Shown here: one piece after another, positions 40,824-48,821 of the stretch
Layout of the letters: the number at the start of each line of letters is the position of its first letter
How positions within the stretch are numbered: the stretch's first letter is position 1
NCBI RefSeq assembly: GCF_027922365.1
Contig: NZ_BSFN01000001.1
Coordinates: 791,994-855,993, forward strand
Source of the DNA: Pseudomonas turukhanskensis
GTDB taxonomy: Bacteria; Pseudomonadota; Gammaproteobacteria; Pseudomonadales; Pseudomonadaceae
Length of the DNA stretch: 64,000 nt
Reading direction: 5' to 3'
Notes under the pieces: model-generated
Database searches by the model: none
What the model saw: only the letters and a program-made list of their open reading frames with translations
Told to the model about the DNA's origin: nothing
Made by a program: the position numbers and the translations under genes

Positions 40824-43313
40824 ATGCCTGACCTGCTAGACCTGTACCGGCGCACACCGGCTACCTACCACGAGATGCTCGACGGCGAGGGAAACCTGCG
40901 CGCCCATTGGCGCCGCCTGTTCGATCAACTGCAGCGCAGCAGCGTGTTGCAGTTGGCGCAGCGCCAGGCCTTGCTGACCCGGCAGATTCAGGAAAACGGC
41001 GTTACCTACAATGTTTACGCCGACCCCAAGGGCGCCGACCGCCCCTGGGAGCTGGACCTCTTGCCCAACCTGCTGGCCGCTGATGAGTGGCAGCAGATTG
41101 CCGCCGGCATTGCCCAGCGCGCCCGGTTGCTCAATACCGTGCTGGGAGATTTGTATGGCCCGCAAACGCTGATTGCCGGCGGCCTTCTGCCGGCCGAGCT
41201 GATCTTTGGCCACAACAACTTTCTCTGGCCCTGCCAGGGCGTCGAACCCCCTGATGGCACCTACCTGCATGTGTATGCGGTGGACCTGGCGCGCACGCCC
41301 GATGGCCGCTGGTGGGTCACCGCCGACCGTACCCAGGCCCCGTCCGGTGCCGGGTATGCGCTGGAAAATCGGCAGATCGTGTCGCGCGCCTTCCCCGAGC
41401 TGTACCGCGATTTGCAGATTCAGCACCTCAACGCATTTTTCCGCACGCTGCAGGAAACCCTCGCACGCCAGGCGCCTACCGACGGTGAAGTGCCGCTGGT
41501 GGTACTGCTTACGCCCGGGCGTTTCAACGAAAGTTATTTCGAGCATTTGTACCTGGCGCGCCAGCTCGGTTATCCGCTGGTCGAAGGCGGCGACCTCACG
41601 GTGCGCGATGCCACCGTGTACCTGAAAACCCTGAGCGGCCTGCGCCGTGTGCACGCCATCATGCGCCGGCTGGACGACGACTTTTGCGACCCGTTGGAGC
41701 TGCGCACCGACTCGGCCCTCGGCGTGCCGGGGCTGCTCGAAGCCGTTCGCCAGGGCCGTGTATTGGTGGCCAATGCGTTGGGCAGCGGTGTGCTGGAGTC
41801 GCCTGGCCTGCTGGGCTTTCTGCCAAAGATCAACGAGCACCTGTTTGGCGAAGAACTGCTGCTGCCCTCGATTGCCACCTGGTGGTGCGGCGAGGAACCG
41901 GTACTGGCTCAGGCGTTGGAAAAGCTGCCGGAGTTGCTGATCAAACCGGCATTTCCCTCGCAAAGTTTTACCCCGGTATTTGGCCGGGATTTGAGCGAAA
42001 CGCAGCGCGAGGCGTTGGCCAAACGCATTCGCAAACGTCCTTACGCGTATGTGGCTCAGGAGCTGGCGCAGCTGTCGCAGGCGCCGGTGTGGCAGCCGGA
42101 AAACGGTCAGCTGCAACCGCGCGCCATCGGCATGCGCGTGTATGCGGTGGCCGATGGCGAGGGCGGTTATCGCATTCTGCCGGGCGGGCTGACCCGCGTG
42201 GCCACCGAGGCCGACGCCGAAGTGGTGTCGATGCAACGCGGCGGTGCCAGCAAGGACACCTGGGTGCTGGGCGAACCGGCGCAAGGCGGCGAAACCCGGC
42301 CCAACCCGAAGAACCTCGGCGGCCTGGGCCTGGTGCGCCGCGACCCCTATTTGCCGTCGCGCATTGTGGAAAACCTGTTCTGGTTCGGTCGCTACTGCGA
42401 ACGCTGCGACGACAGCGCGCGGCTGCTGCGTATCATGCTGGCGCGCTATGTCGAGGGCGATGACCCGCTGGCGTTGCAAGCGGCGGTGGAGCTGGCTGAA
42501 AGCCTCAAGCTGCTGCCCGAAGCCGGCGACTTGCATGACCGCTTGCTGGTGGCGCTGATGGGCCCGGATTGGCCGGCCAGCCTGCGGGCCAATCTGCTGC
42601 GCTTGCAGTGGGCCGCCTCGCAAGTGCGCGGCAAACTTTCGCGGGAAAACTGGCAGGCGCTGGTGCAGTTGCAGCACGACGCGCAGATTCTCGACACCGA
42701 AGAACCCGACTTTGGCGAGCTCCTGGATTTTCTCAACCGCCTGGTGATGTCCTTGGCGGCGCTGTCCGGGTTTGCCCTGGACGATATGACCCGCGATGAA
42801 GGCTGGCGCTTTCTGATGGTGGGCCGGCAGATCGAGCGCCTACAATTTCTGGCCAGCAGCCTGGCCGAATTTCTCCACGGCGTGGCGGTGTTCGATCAGG
42901 TGGGGCTGGAGTGGCTGCTGGAACTGGGCAACAGCAGTATCACCTACCGTTCACGTTATATGGCGGTGCCGCAGCTGATTCCGGTGCTCGACCTGTTGCT
43001 GCTCGACGAGCAGAACCCCCACGCGGTGCTCTTCCAATTGCGCCTGGCGGTGCGTTCGCTCAGTCGCCTGAACGAAGACTTTGCCGCGCCGCGGGAAGTG
43101 GGCTTGTCGATTCTGGCCGAGCGTCTGGCGGCATTCGATTTGGGCAGCCTGGAAAACCAGCTGTTTGGCGTCACCAGCCTGCGCGCCGTGCTCGATGGGT
43201 TGGTGGTGTTGCTCAAGCAGGTTTCCGAAGCCGCAGGCCACGCCTCCGATCGTTTGGCCCTGCGCCATTTCGCCCATGTGGACGATGTGAGCAAACAGAC
43301 GGTGTCGGTGTAA
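40824..43313 (+). CDS. Circularly permuted ATP-grasp (COG2308) / alpha-E (COG2307) fusion
   Basis: An 829-residue fusion. About residues 10-470 are the circularly permuted ATP-grasp type 2 domain (VYADPKGADRPWELDLLP, NRQIVSRAFPELY, RVLVANALGSGVLES, AFPSQSF), predicted to be an ATP-dependent carboxylate-amine ligase. About 500-820 are the alpha-helical alpha-E domain (VENLFWFGRYCERCDDSARLLR). In many genomes these are separate genes. I start at ATG 40824 (MPDLLDLYRR); a TTG at 40797 would add nine residues. The stop overlaps the next start as TAATG. Confidence 0.87.
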   Translation: MPDLLDLYRRTPATYHEMLDGEGNLRAHWRRLFDQLQRSSVLQLAQRQALLTRQIQENGVTYNVYADPKGADRPWELDLLPNLLAADEWQQIAAGIAQRARLLNTVLGDLYGPQTLIAGGLLPAELIFGHNNFLWPCQGVEPPDGTYLHVYAVDLARTPDGRWWVTADRTQAPSGAGYALENRQIVSRAFPELYRDLQIQHLNAFFRTLQETLARQAPTDGEVPLVVLLTPGRFNESYFEHLYLARQLGYPLVEGGDLTVRDATVYLKTLSGLRRVHAIMRRLDDDFCDPLELRTDSALGVPGLLEAVRQGRVLVANALGSGVLESPGLLGFLPKINEHLFGEELLLPSIATWWCGEEPVLAQALEKLPELLIKPAFPSQSFTPVFGRDLSETQREALAKRIRKRPYAYVAQELAQLSQAPVWQPENGQLQPRAIGMRVYAVADGEGGYRILPGGLTRVATEADAEVVSMQRGGASKDTWVLGEPAQGGETRPNPKNLGGLGLVRRDPYLPSRIVENLFWFGRYCERCDDSARLLRIMLARYVEGDDPLALQAAVELAESLKLLPEAGDLHDRLLVALMGPDWPASLRANLLRLQWAASQVRGKLSRENWQALVQLQHDAQILDTEEPDFGELLDFLNRLVMSLAALSGFALDDMTRDEGWRFLMVGRQIERLQFLASSLAEFLHGVAVFDQVGLEWLLELGNSSITYRSRYMAVPQLIPVLDLLLLDEQNPHAVLFQLRLAVRSLSRLNEDFAAPREVGLSILAERLAAFDLGSLENQLFGVTSLRAVLDGLVVLLKQVSEAAGHASDRLALRHFAHVDDVSKQTVSV

Positions 43314-44200
43314 TGAGCGTGCGCTATCAGATTCTTCACGACACCCATTACCGCTACGACAGCCCGGTGTCGCTGGCTCAGCAACTGGCGCATTTGTGGC
43401 CGCGCCCAAGCCCCTGGCAAATCTGCCTCAAGCAGGAACTGGAGATCAGCCCCGAGCCCACCAGCCGCCGTGATGAGCAGGATGTGTTCGGCAACCCCAT
43501 CACCCGTCTGGCTTTCGAACGGCCCCACGACGAACTGAAGGTCAATGCCCGCCTGGTGGTGGAACTGCGTGAGCAACCGGTGCTGGACTTTCACCAGTCC
43601 CCGGCCTGGGACCACACCCGCAGCGTGCTCACTTACAACGGCAAACCCAAGCCGGACCCGGTGCTGGACGCCTGCCGCTTCTGCTTCGAGTCGCCGTACG
43701 TGCGGCTGAAAAAAGCCTTCTCCGACTATGCCGACAGCTGCTTTCCCCCCAGCCGCCCGCTGTTGCTCGGTGTGCAGGCGTTGATGGAAAAGATCTTCCG
43801 CGAATTCACCTTCGACGCCGACGCCACGCAAGTGGCGACGCCGCTGGTGGAGGTGCTGGAGCGTCGCCGGGGCGTGTGCCAGGACTTCGCCCACCTGATG
43901 CTCGCCTGCCTGCGCTCGCGCGGGTTGGCGGCGCGCTATGTCAGCGGCTACCTGCTTACCCAGCCACCGCCCGGGCAGCCACGTCTGATCGGCGCCGACG
44001 CCTCCCATGCATGGGTGTCGGTGTACTGCCCCAAACTGGGCTGGGTGGACTTTGACCCCACCAACAACCTGCGCCCGGCGCTGGAGCACATCAGCCTGGC
44101 CCGCGGCCGCGATTTTTCCGATGTGTCGCCGCTTCGTGGCGTCATTCTGGGTGGCGGCAGCCATGACCCGGATGTGCAGGTCACTGTAATTCCCCTCTGA
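43313..44200 (+). CDS. Transglutaminase family protein
   Basis: A 295-residue stand-alone transglutaminase-like protein: N-terminal beta-rich BTLN domain (about 1-85) and papain-like core with Cys in GVCQDFAHL (about 189), His in SHAWVSVY (about 232) and Asp in DFDPTNN (about 248), so the triad is complete. It is translationally coupled to the ATP-grasp/alpha-E gene. It resembles the first gene of the operon in domain type but not in size. No signal peptide; probably cytosolic. A protease/amidase role opposing or trimming the ligase product is inferred. Confidence 0.9.
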   Translation: MSVRYQILHDTHYRYDSPVSLAQQLAHLWPRPSPWQICLKQELEISPEPTSRRDEQDVFGNPITRLAFERPHDELKVNARLVVELREQPVLDFHQSPAWDHTRSVLTYNGKPKPDPVLDACRFCFESPYVRLKKAFSDYADSCFPPSRPLLLGVQALMEKIFREFTFDADATQVATPLVEVLERRRGVCQDFAHLMLACLRSRGLAARYVSGYLLTQPPPGQPRLIGADASHAWVSVYCPKLGWVDFDPTNNLRPALEHISLARGRDFSDVSPLRGVILGGGSHDPDVQVTVIPL

Positions 44201-44225
44201 TTTCCCCGGTCCCACGGACCACGTC

Positions 44226-44303
44226 GTCATTCCCGCGTAGGCGGGAATCCAGAATCTGGCATGAACCGGTAAACCTGGATTCCCGCCTGCGCGGGAATGA
44301 CGG
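44226..44303. repeat. ATTCCCGCG-type palindrome pair (dRS3-like)
   Basis: CGTCATTCCCGCGTAGGCGGGAATCCAG and, inverted, CTGGATTCCCGCCTGCGCGGGAATGACG flank a 20-base centre. Each half is itself a hairpin. The 20-mer core resembles the dRS3 repeats known from Neisseria. A second copy is at 48666. Confidence 0.8.
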
Positions 44304-44329
44304 AGTCTGATTCATAAATAGAGCCGTTC

Positions 44330-44360
44330 CAAAAACCACGCAGGGCTTGGTTTTTGTTTT
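44330..44360 (+). terminator. Terminator candidate after the transglutaminase operon
   Basis: CAAAAACCA (44330-44338) pairs with TGGTTTTTG (44348-44356) around a 9-base loop and is followed by TTTT. The stem is AT-rich, so strength is uncertain. Confidence 0.5.
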
Positions 44361-44375
44361 ATGTGGAACTATAGT
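44347..44375 (+). promoter_or_regulatory. Sigma-70 promoter candidate for the beta-helix gene
   Basis: TTGGTT (44347-44352) and TATAGT (44370-44375) are 17 bases apart, 53 bases before the start codon. It overlaps the hairpin above. Confidence 0.4.
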
Positions 44376-44427
44376 GCCAACTCTGTAAGAAACAAAAACT
44401 CATAAAAAAAACCGAGCGGAGCCCGCC

Positions 44428-45669
44428 ATGCGTATCGCCACCTTGTCCGTGTTAGCCGTATCCGTGTTGCTTGCCGCCTGCGGCGAGCCGGAGAAACCGG
44501 CGGTCACCCACGTCGATTTCCAAAAAGAATTGCAAGCCAAGCTGATCAAAGCCAAGGCCGGGGATGTCATCGAAATTCCAGCCGGCACCTATCAGCTCGA
44601 CCGTAGCCTGAGCCTCAAAGCCAGCGGCGTGACCATCAAGGGCGCCGGCATGGACAAGACCGTGCTCAGCTTCAAAGGCCAGAAAAGCGGCGCCGAAGGC
44701 CTGCTGGTGGATGCCTCGGACTTCACCATCGAAGACCTGGCCTTTGAGGACACCAAAGGCGATTCGCTGAAAGTGGTGGGCGGCAAAAACATCATCATCC
44801 GCCGCGTGCGCACCGAATGGACCAATGGCCCGGCCACCGAAAACGGTGCTTATGGCATCTACCCGGTACAGACCGAAAACGTCCTGATCGATGGCGCCTT
44901 GGCCATCGGCGCCTCGGATGCCGGCATCTATGTTGGCCAGTCGCGCAACGTGGTGGTACGCAATAGCCGCGCGGAGAAAAACGTTGCCGGCATCGAGATC
45001 GAAAACACCATCGGCGCCGATGTGTACGACAACGTGGCCACCGGCAACACCGGCGGCATCCTGGTGTTCAACATGCCGAACCTGCAGCAGGCGGGCCGCG
45101 CCACCCGCGTGTACCACAACCAGGTGCAGGGCAATAACCTGGGCAACTTCGGCCACAAAGGCACGCCGGTGGCCAGCGTCCCGGCAGGCTCGGGTGTGGT
45201 GATCAACTCCAACGACCAGGTGGAAATTTTCGACAACGATATCGGCGAACATAAAACCGCCAACCTGATCGTCAGCAGCTACTTCAGCACCGGATACACC
45301 AACCTCTCCACCGCCGAAGGCTTCGACCCCTACCCGGAAAGCATCTACATCTACGGCAACCGATTTGGCCCAGGCGGCGACAGCCCGGACAACCTCGAAC
45401 TCAAGGCCCTGCGCATCAGCCAGTACGGCCTGAGCGGGCGCCTGCCGGACATTCTCTGGGACGGCTACGTCAACGTCGACAAGCTCAAGGACGGCAAGCT
45501 GCCGGCCGACCTGGCGATCTGCGTGGATAACGGCAGCGCCGGGATGATCAACGTCGACGCCCCCAATGGTTACAAGAACATCAGCACCGACATGAGCAGC
45601 CACAAGTGCAGCCTGCCGAAACTGCCGGCCATCGAACTGGCCTCAGCCAAAGCGGGGCAGGGTGCATGA
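44428..45669 (+). CDS. Parallel beta-helix lipoprotein
   Basis: A 413-residue predicted lipoprotein: signal peptide with lipobox LLAAC (Cys19 modified). The rest is a right-handed parallel beta-helix with periodic turns (DFTIEDLAFEDT, NIIIRRVRTEW, NVVVRNSRAEKN, GADVYDNVATGN, QVEIFDNDIGEH). No polysaccharide-lyase catalytic motif is obvious. This matches the family (TIGR03805-like) that is regularly encoded just upstream of HNE_0200-like proteins, as here, where the next gene overlaps by 4 bases. Probably periplasm- or outer-membrane-facing. Function unknown. Confidence 0.8.
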   Translation: MRIATLSVLAVSVLLAACGEPEKPAVTHVDFQKELQAKLIKAKAGDVIEIPAGTYQLDRSLSLKASGVTIKGAGMDKTVLSFKGQKSGAEGLLVDASDFTIEDLAFEDTKGDSLKVVGGKNIIIRRVRTEWTNGPATENGAYGIYPVQTENVLIDGALAIGASDAGIYVGQSRNVVVRNSRAEKNVAGIEIENTIGADVYDNVATGNTGGILVFNMPNLQQAGRATRVYHNQVQGNNLGNFGHKGTPVASVPAGSGVVINSNDQVEIFDNDIGEHKTANLIVSSYFSTGYTNLSTAEGFDPYPESIYIYGNRFGPGGDSPDNLELKALRISQYGLSGRLPDILWDGYVNVDKLKDGKLPADLAICVDNGSAGMINVDAPNGYKNISTDMSSHKCSLPKLPAIELASAKAGQGA

Positions 45670-46781
45670 AACGATGGGGTGTGTTGGTGGGCGCGCTGCT
45701 GCTGGCGGCGTGCTCCAAGCAGTCGGCACCGTTGTACTTGCCCGAGGGTGAGAACTACCCGCAAACCTTGAGTGAGTGGGGCATGTTGAAACTCGGCGGC
45801 GGGCATTTGCAGCCCGTTGCCGAGGTGACGCCGTACGACCTCAATACGCCGCTGTTCACCGACTACGCGCACAAGATGCGCACCGTTTGGATGCCGGCGG
45901 GCGAGGCTGCCAACTACGGTGAAGAGCATTTCGACTTCCCCGTCGGCACCGTGCTGAGCAAAACCTTTTACTACCCCAGGGATGAAAAAGGCCAATTACG
46001 CCTGAACAGCCAGGACGACCGCGATGCCAACACTGGCCTGGCGCTGGACCGCGTGCACCTGGTGGAAACCCGCATTCTGCTCAAGCAGAAAAGCGGCTGG
46101 GTGGCGCTGCCTTACGTGTGGGATGAAAAACAACAGGAAGCCCACCTGGAACTGGCCGGCGACAGCCAGAGCCTGAGCCTCTTGGACGACCAAGGCAAAG
46201 CCCTGGCCGTGAATTACGAAGTACCCGATGCCAATCAGTGCGCTGGCTGCCACGAAGAGAGCCACGGCCAGGGCATCAACCCGTTGGGGCCCAAGGCGCG
46301 GCATTTGAACAAAGACCTGGTGTACAGCGAGGGCAGCGCCAACCAACTGCAGCATTGGCAACAAAAAGGCTTGCTCAAGGGGTTGCCGGCAGAACTGGCT
46401 GGCGTGCCGCAGAACGCCTTGTGGGGCCACCCACGGCCGGGCGAAAGCCTGGAGATGCAGGCGCGCAGTTATCTGGACGCCAACTGCGCGCACTGCCACA
46501 ACCCAAAAGGGCCGGCGCGTACGTCCGGGCTGATGCTCAACCTGGCCACGGCAACCGGCATTCACAGTGGGCTGTGCAAACAGCCGGTGGCGGCGGGGAA
46601 GGGGTCGGGGGATCGGTTGGTGGATATTCACCCGGGCAAGCCGGATGAGTCAGTGCTGATCTACCGCGTCGAAAGCACCGATCCGAGTGTGATGATGCCG
46701 GAGCTGGGGCGCTCAGCGGTTCACCACGAAGGGGTGGACGTGTTGACGCGGTGGATTGCCAGTCTGGATGGCGGCTGCTGA
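45666..46781 (+). CDS. Diheme c-type cytochrome lipoprotein, HNE_0200/SO2930-like
   Basis: A 371-residue lipoprotein (lipobox LLAAC, Cys17) with two heme-c motifs, CAGCH (about residue 191) and CAHCH (about 277). Between the lipobox and first heme lies a conserved region (PYDLNTPLFTDYAHKMRTVWMP, PVGTVLSKTFYY). I start at ATG 45666, which forms an ATGA overlap with the beta-helix gene; a longer in-frame start exists inside that gene. The two proteins form a conserved pair whose role is not known; electron transfer to or from a surface substrate is a guess. A family 2 palindrome starts 2 bases after the stop. Confidence 0.82.
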   Translation: MKRWGVLVGALLLAACSKQSAPLYLPEGENYPQTLSEWGMLKLGGGHLQPVAEVTPYDLNTPLFTDYAHKMRTVWMPAGEAANYGEEHFDFPVGTVLSKTFYYPRDEKGQLRLNSQDDRDANTGLALDRVHLVETRILLKQKSGWVALPYVWDEKQQEAHLELAGDSQSLSLLDDQGKALAVNYEVPDANQCAGCHEESHGQGINPLGPKARHLNKDLVYSEGSANQLQHWQQKGLLKGLPAELAGVPQNALWGHPRPGESLEMQARSYLDANCAHCHNPKGPARTSGLMLNLATATGIHSGLCKQPVAAGKGSGDRLVDIHPGKPDESVLIYRVESTDPSVMMPELGRSAVHHEGVDVLTRWIASLDGGC

Positions 46782-46783
46782 CC

Positions 46784-46849
46784 GTAGGGTGTGCTCCGCG
46801 CACCGTGGTGGTCGCAGAGGGACCGCCTGGTGCGCATAGCACACCCTAC
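46784..46849. repeat. Family 2 palindrome, second copy
   Basis: GTAGGGTGTGCTCCGCGCACC and GGTGCGCATAGCACACCCTAC form the outer arms; the inner hairpin GGTGGTC..GACCGCC differs in sequence from the copy at 30079 but keeps a stem. It lies between convergent genes. Confidence 0.75.
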
Positions 46850-46857
46850 CAAGGCGG

Positions 46858-47028
46858 TTACTCGCTGGGTTTGTCGTCGGTGGCCTGAGCATCTGCCGGC
46901 GATTCACCTTCTGCCTGCTCGCCATGCTCTTGCTCATGAGCCAGCTTGCGCAGGCGTTTCTCTTCTTTCTTCTGTTCCTTGGCTAAATCGCGCTGCTGTT
47001 TGGCGAAGGCGTAGTTGGGTTTGGCCAT
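46858..47028 (-). CDS. Small lysine/glutamate-rich conserved protein
   Basis: A 56-residue protein, MAKPNYAFAKQQRDLAKEQ at the start, then a KKEEKRLRKLA helix and an acidic C-terminal tail. The alternating basic/acidic composition predicts a long helix. I know similar short proteins in other pseudomonads but no function. ATG 47028 has AGAGGATC upstream; an in-frame start at 47058 lacks support. Follows the LOG gene on the same strand, across a family 1 repeat. Confidence 0.65.
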   Translation of the reverse strand: MAKPNYAFAKQQRDLAKEQKKEEKRLRKLAHEQEHGEQAEGESPADAQATDDKPSE

Positions 47029-47132
47029 GGTGATCCTCTGCTGGATATCGGTGCGCACTGCCTTGATTAAAGCGCACCCACTCTTTTCGCGCTGGTATTT
47101 CGGGCGCAGCCGGTAATGAGGGGGTAGCCGAT

Positions 47133-47221
47133 GTAGGGCGAATATCCGCGCAGCGGATATCCGCCGTGCTCACAGGGATGGCGATGTATCGGCGGATACG
47201 CCGTTGGCGTATTCGCCCTAC
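47133..47221. repeat. Family 1 palindromic doublet overlapping the LOG stop codon
   Basis: Left hairpin GGCGAATATCCGC-GCA-GCGGATATCCGCC; right hairpin GGCGGATACGCC-GTT-GGCGTATTCGCC, a third stem variant. Ends GTAGGG and CCCTAC. The TAG stop of the minus-strand LOG gene (47218-47220) lies in the repeat end. Confidence 0.85.
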
Positions 47222-47796
47222 CGGTCGACCCATTTGGGCGCGGCTGTGGGTTTCCACTCGGCCATGGCGGCAATCAGGTCACTGGGTGATTCGTTGATCT
47301 GCAACATCGCCCTGTGCGGTGCGCGCACAAAGCGCTCTTGCACCAGGTGGTCGAGAAAGTCATTGAGCTTGGCATAGAAACCATTCACTTCCAGCAGGCC
47401 CAAGGGCTTGCTGTGGTAGCCGAGCTGGGCCCAGGTCCAGACTTCGAACAGCTCTTCCAGCGTGCCAAGGCCACCGGGGAGGGCGATAAAGCCGTCGCTG
47501 AGTTCAGCCATACGCGCTTTGCGCGCGTGCATGCCGTCGACCACTTCAAGCCGGGTCAGGCCGTTATGGCCAACCTCGGCGCTTTTCAGTGACTGCGGAA
47601 TAATGCCAATCACCTCGCCGCCGGCGGCCAAAGCGGCGTCAGCGACAATGCCCATCAAACCAACCGCGCCACCGCCGTAGATCAGACGGATGCCTTGCTC
47701 GGCCAGGGTGCGCCCCAGGTTGATGGCGGCCTCACGGTACACCGGGTTGGCGCCGGGGCTGGCACCACAGAAGACGCAAAGCGAACGCAACGACAT
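47218..47796 (-). CDS. LOG-family cytokinin riboside 5'-monophosphate phosphoribohydrolase-like protein
   Basis: TIGR00730-type Rossmann-fold protein of 192 residues that hydrolyses nucleoside 5'-monophosphates of the AMP/cytokinin type to base plus ribose 5-phosphate. The family motif [10 protein letters not shown] (about 109-118) and the preceding [15 protein letters not shown] are intact, as is [13 protein letters not shown] 47796 has GGAG six bases upstream. P. aeruginosa has a LOG gene next to azu in the same way. Its stop codon is supplied by the adjoining repeat. Confidence 0.92.
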   Translation of the reverse strand: MSLRSLCVFCGASPGANPVYREAAINLGRTLAEQGIRLIYGGGAVGLMGIVADAALAAGGEVIGIIPQSLKSAEVGHNGLTRLEVVDGMHARKARMAELSDGFIALPGGLGTLEELFEVWTWAQLGYHSKPLGLLEVNGFYAKLNDFLDHLVQERFVRAPHRAMLQINESPSDLIAAMAEWKPTAAPKWVDR

Positions 47797-48198
47797 AGCT
47801 AACTCCACAGACAGAAACTACCGTTAGGGTACTGGCTGTAGGGGCGCTCACCAAGTATCAGCTGCCCGGCATTTCGTCCGCACAGCTGCCGCTGGCGCCG
47901 CACGCATAAGCGGCCAATAAGCTGCGCAACAGGTCATTAAAAATCATGGTCCGGCCCTCGTTGATTGAGAGGCCAGGCTACGCAGAACGTGCCGTTACGG
48001 CTGTTTGATTGTGTGCATGGGCGCCATAGCACTTTAGTCGTGCGGCTTTTTGCCTCGCGTTTGCTTGAACCTGAATGTGCTATCAACCGTCTGTGTAAAC
48101 GCATGTCCCTTTTTTGTTGTCGCACCTGCCGTTCGGCGTCAGCGCCAAATTCGGCAGATTAACCGGGCCACGTGGCCCACCCTGCCAAGGAGTTCACC
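47797..48198. other. LOG-azurin intergenic region
   Basis: About 400 bases between divergent genes. I see a possible 29-codon frame (47858-47947, minus) and AT-richer stretches near 48000-48120 that should hold the azurin promoter. TTGATTGAGAGG (47962) and TTGATTGTGTGC (48005) resemble half-sites of an FNR/ANR box, but neither has the second half, so I do not call one. Confidence 0.4.
47858..47947 (-). CDS. Possible 29-residue leader peptide upstream of the LOG gene
   Basis: ATG at 47947 opens a frame beginning MIFNDLLRSLLAAYACG, with a hydrophobic centre and two cysteines, ending TGA at 47858, 61 bases before the LOG start. A purine-rich GAGGGCC lies upstream. Conservation in relatives is not known to me; it may be chance. 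Confidence 0.25.
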   Translation of the reverse strand: MIFNDLLRSLLAAYACGASGSCADEMPGS

Positions 48199-48648
48199 AT
48201 GCTTCGCAAGCTCGTAGTTGCTTCTCTTCTCACCCTGGCCAGTGCCCAAGTGTTTGCCGCCGATTGCTCGGTGACCGTCGACTCCACCGACCAGATGAGC
48301 TTCGATACCAAAGAAGTGAAGATCAGCAAAAGCTGCAAGACCTTCACCGTCAACCTGACCCACAGCGGCAGCCTGCCGAAGAATGTCATGGGCCATAACT
48401 TTGTGATCGCCAAGACCGCCGACATGGCCGGCATTACCGGTGACGGCATGGGCGCTGGCATTGACGCCAACTACCTGAAAGCCGGCGACGACCGCGTAAT
48501 TGCTCACACCAAAATCATTGGTGCTGGCGAGAAGGATTCGGTGAGCTTTGATGTGAGCAAGCTGAAGGCTGGTGACGATTACTCGTTCTTCTGCTCGTTC
48601 CCGGGCCATTCTTCGATGATGAAAGGCGCGGTTACTTTGGTCGACTGA
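48199..48648 (+). CDS. azu: Azurin
   Basis: Periplasmic type 1 (blue) copper electron carrier. A 20-residue signal peptide (ending VFA) leaves a 129-residue mature protein starting ADCSV. Copper ligands in azurin numbering are His46 (MGHNFV), Cys112, His117 and Met121 ([10 protein letters not shown]); the disulfide pair Cys3/Cys26 is present. AAGGAG at 48187-48192 supports ATG 48199. Azurin links to cytochrome c551 and redox enzymes in pseudomonads. Confidence 0.97.
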   Translation: MLRKLVVASLLTLASAQVFAADCSVTVDSTDQMSFDTKEVKISKSCKTFTVNLTHSGSLPKNVMGHNFVIAKTADMAGITGDGMGAGIDANYLKAGDDRVIAHTKIIGAGEKDSVSFDVSKLKAGDDYSFFCSFPGHSSMMKGAVTLVD

Positions 48649-48665
48649 GGACTCAAACCCCGCAC

Positions 48666-48754
48666 CGTCGTCCCCGCGTAGGCGGGGACCCAGAATGTGT
48701 CGGCGAACACCTTCACCTTCAACACTCTGGATTCCCGCCTGCGCGGGAATGACG
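48666..48754. repeat. ATTCCCGCG-type palindrome pair, second copy
   Basis: Left half CGTCGTCCCCGCGTAGGCGGGGAC, right half GATTCCCGCCTGCGCGGGAATGACG. Relative to the 44226 copy the left stem has changed on both sides (ATTCCC/GGGAAT to GTCCCC/GGGGAC), keeping the pairing. Confidence 0.8.
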
Positions 48755-48790
48755 GTGGTCTTTTCGGGCTAGCGATTGCCCACGAATCGC

Positions 48791-48813
48791 CTGGTGCGCG
48801 CAGCACGCCCTAC
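48791..48813. repeat. Right half of a family 2 palindrome
   Basis: GGTGCGCGCAGCACGCCCTAC matches the right arm of the copies at 30079 and 46784 with two changes; no left arm is present. Confidence 0.5.
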
Positions 48814-48821
48814 GAAAAGCA

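Noticed and set aside
47962..48020. FNR/ANR box upstream of azurin
   Set aside because: Two TTGAT half-sites are present, but neither has an ATCAA partner four bases away.
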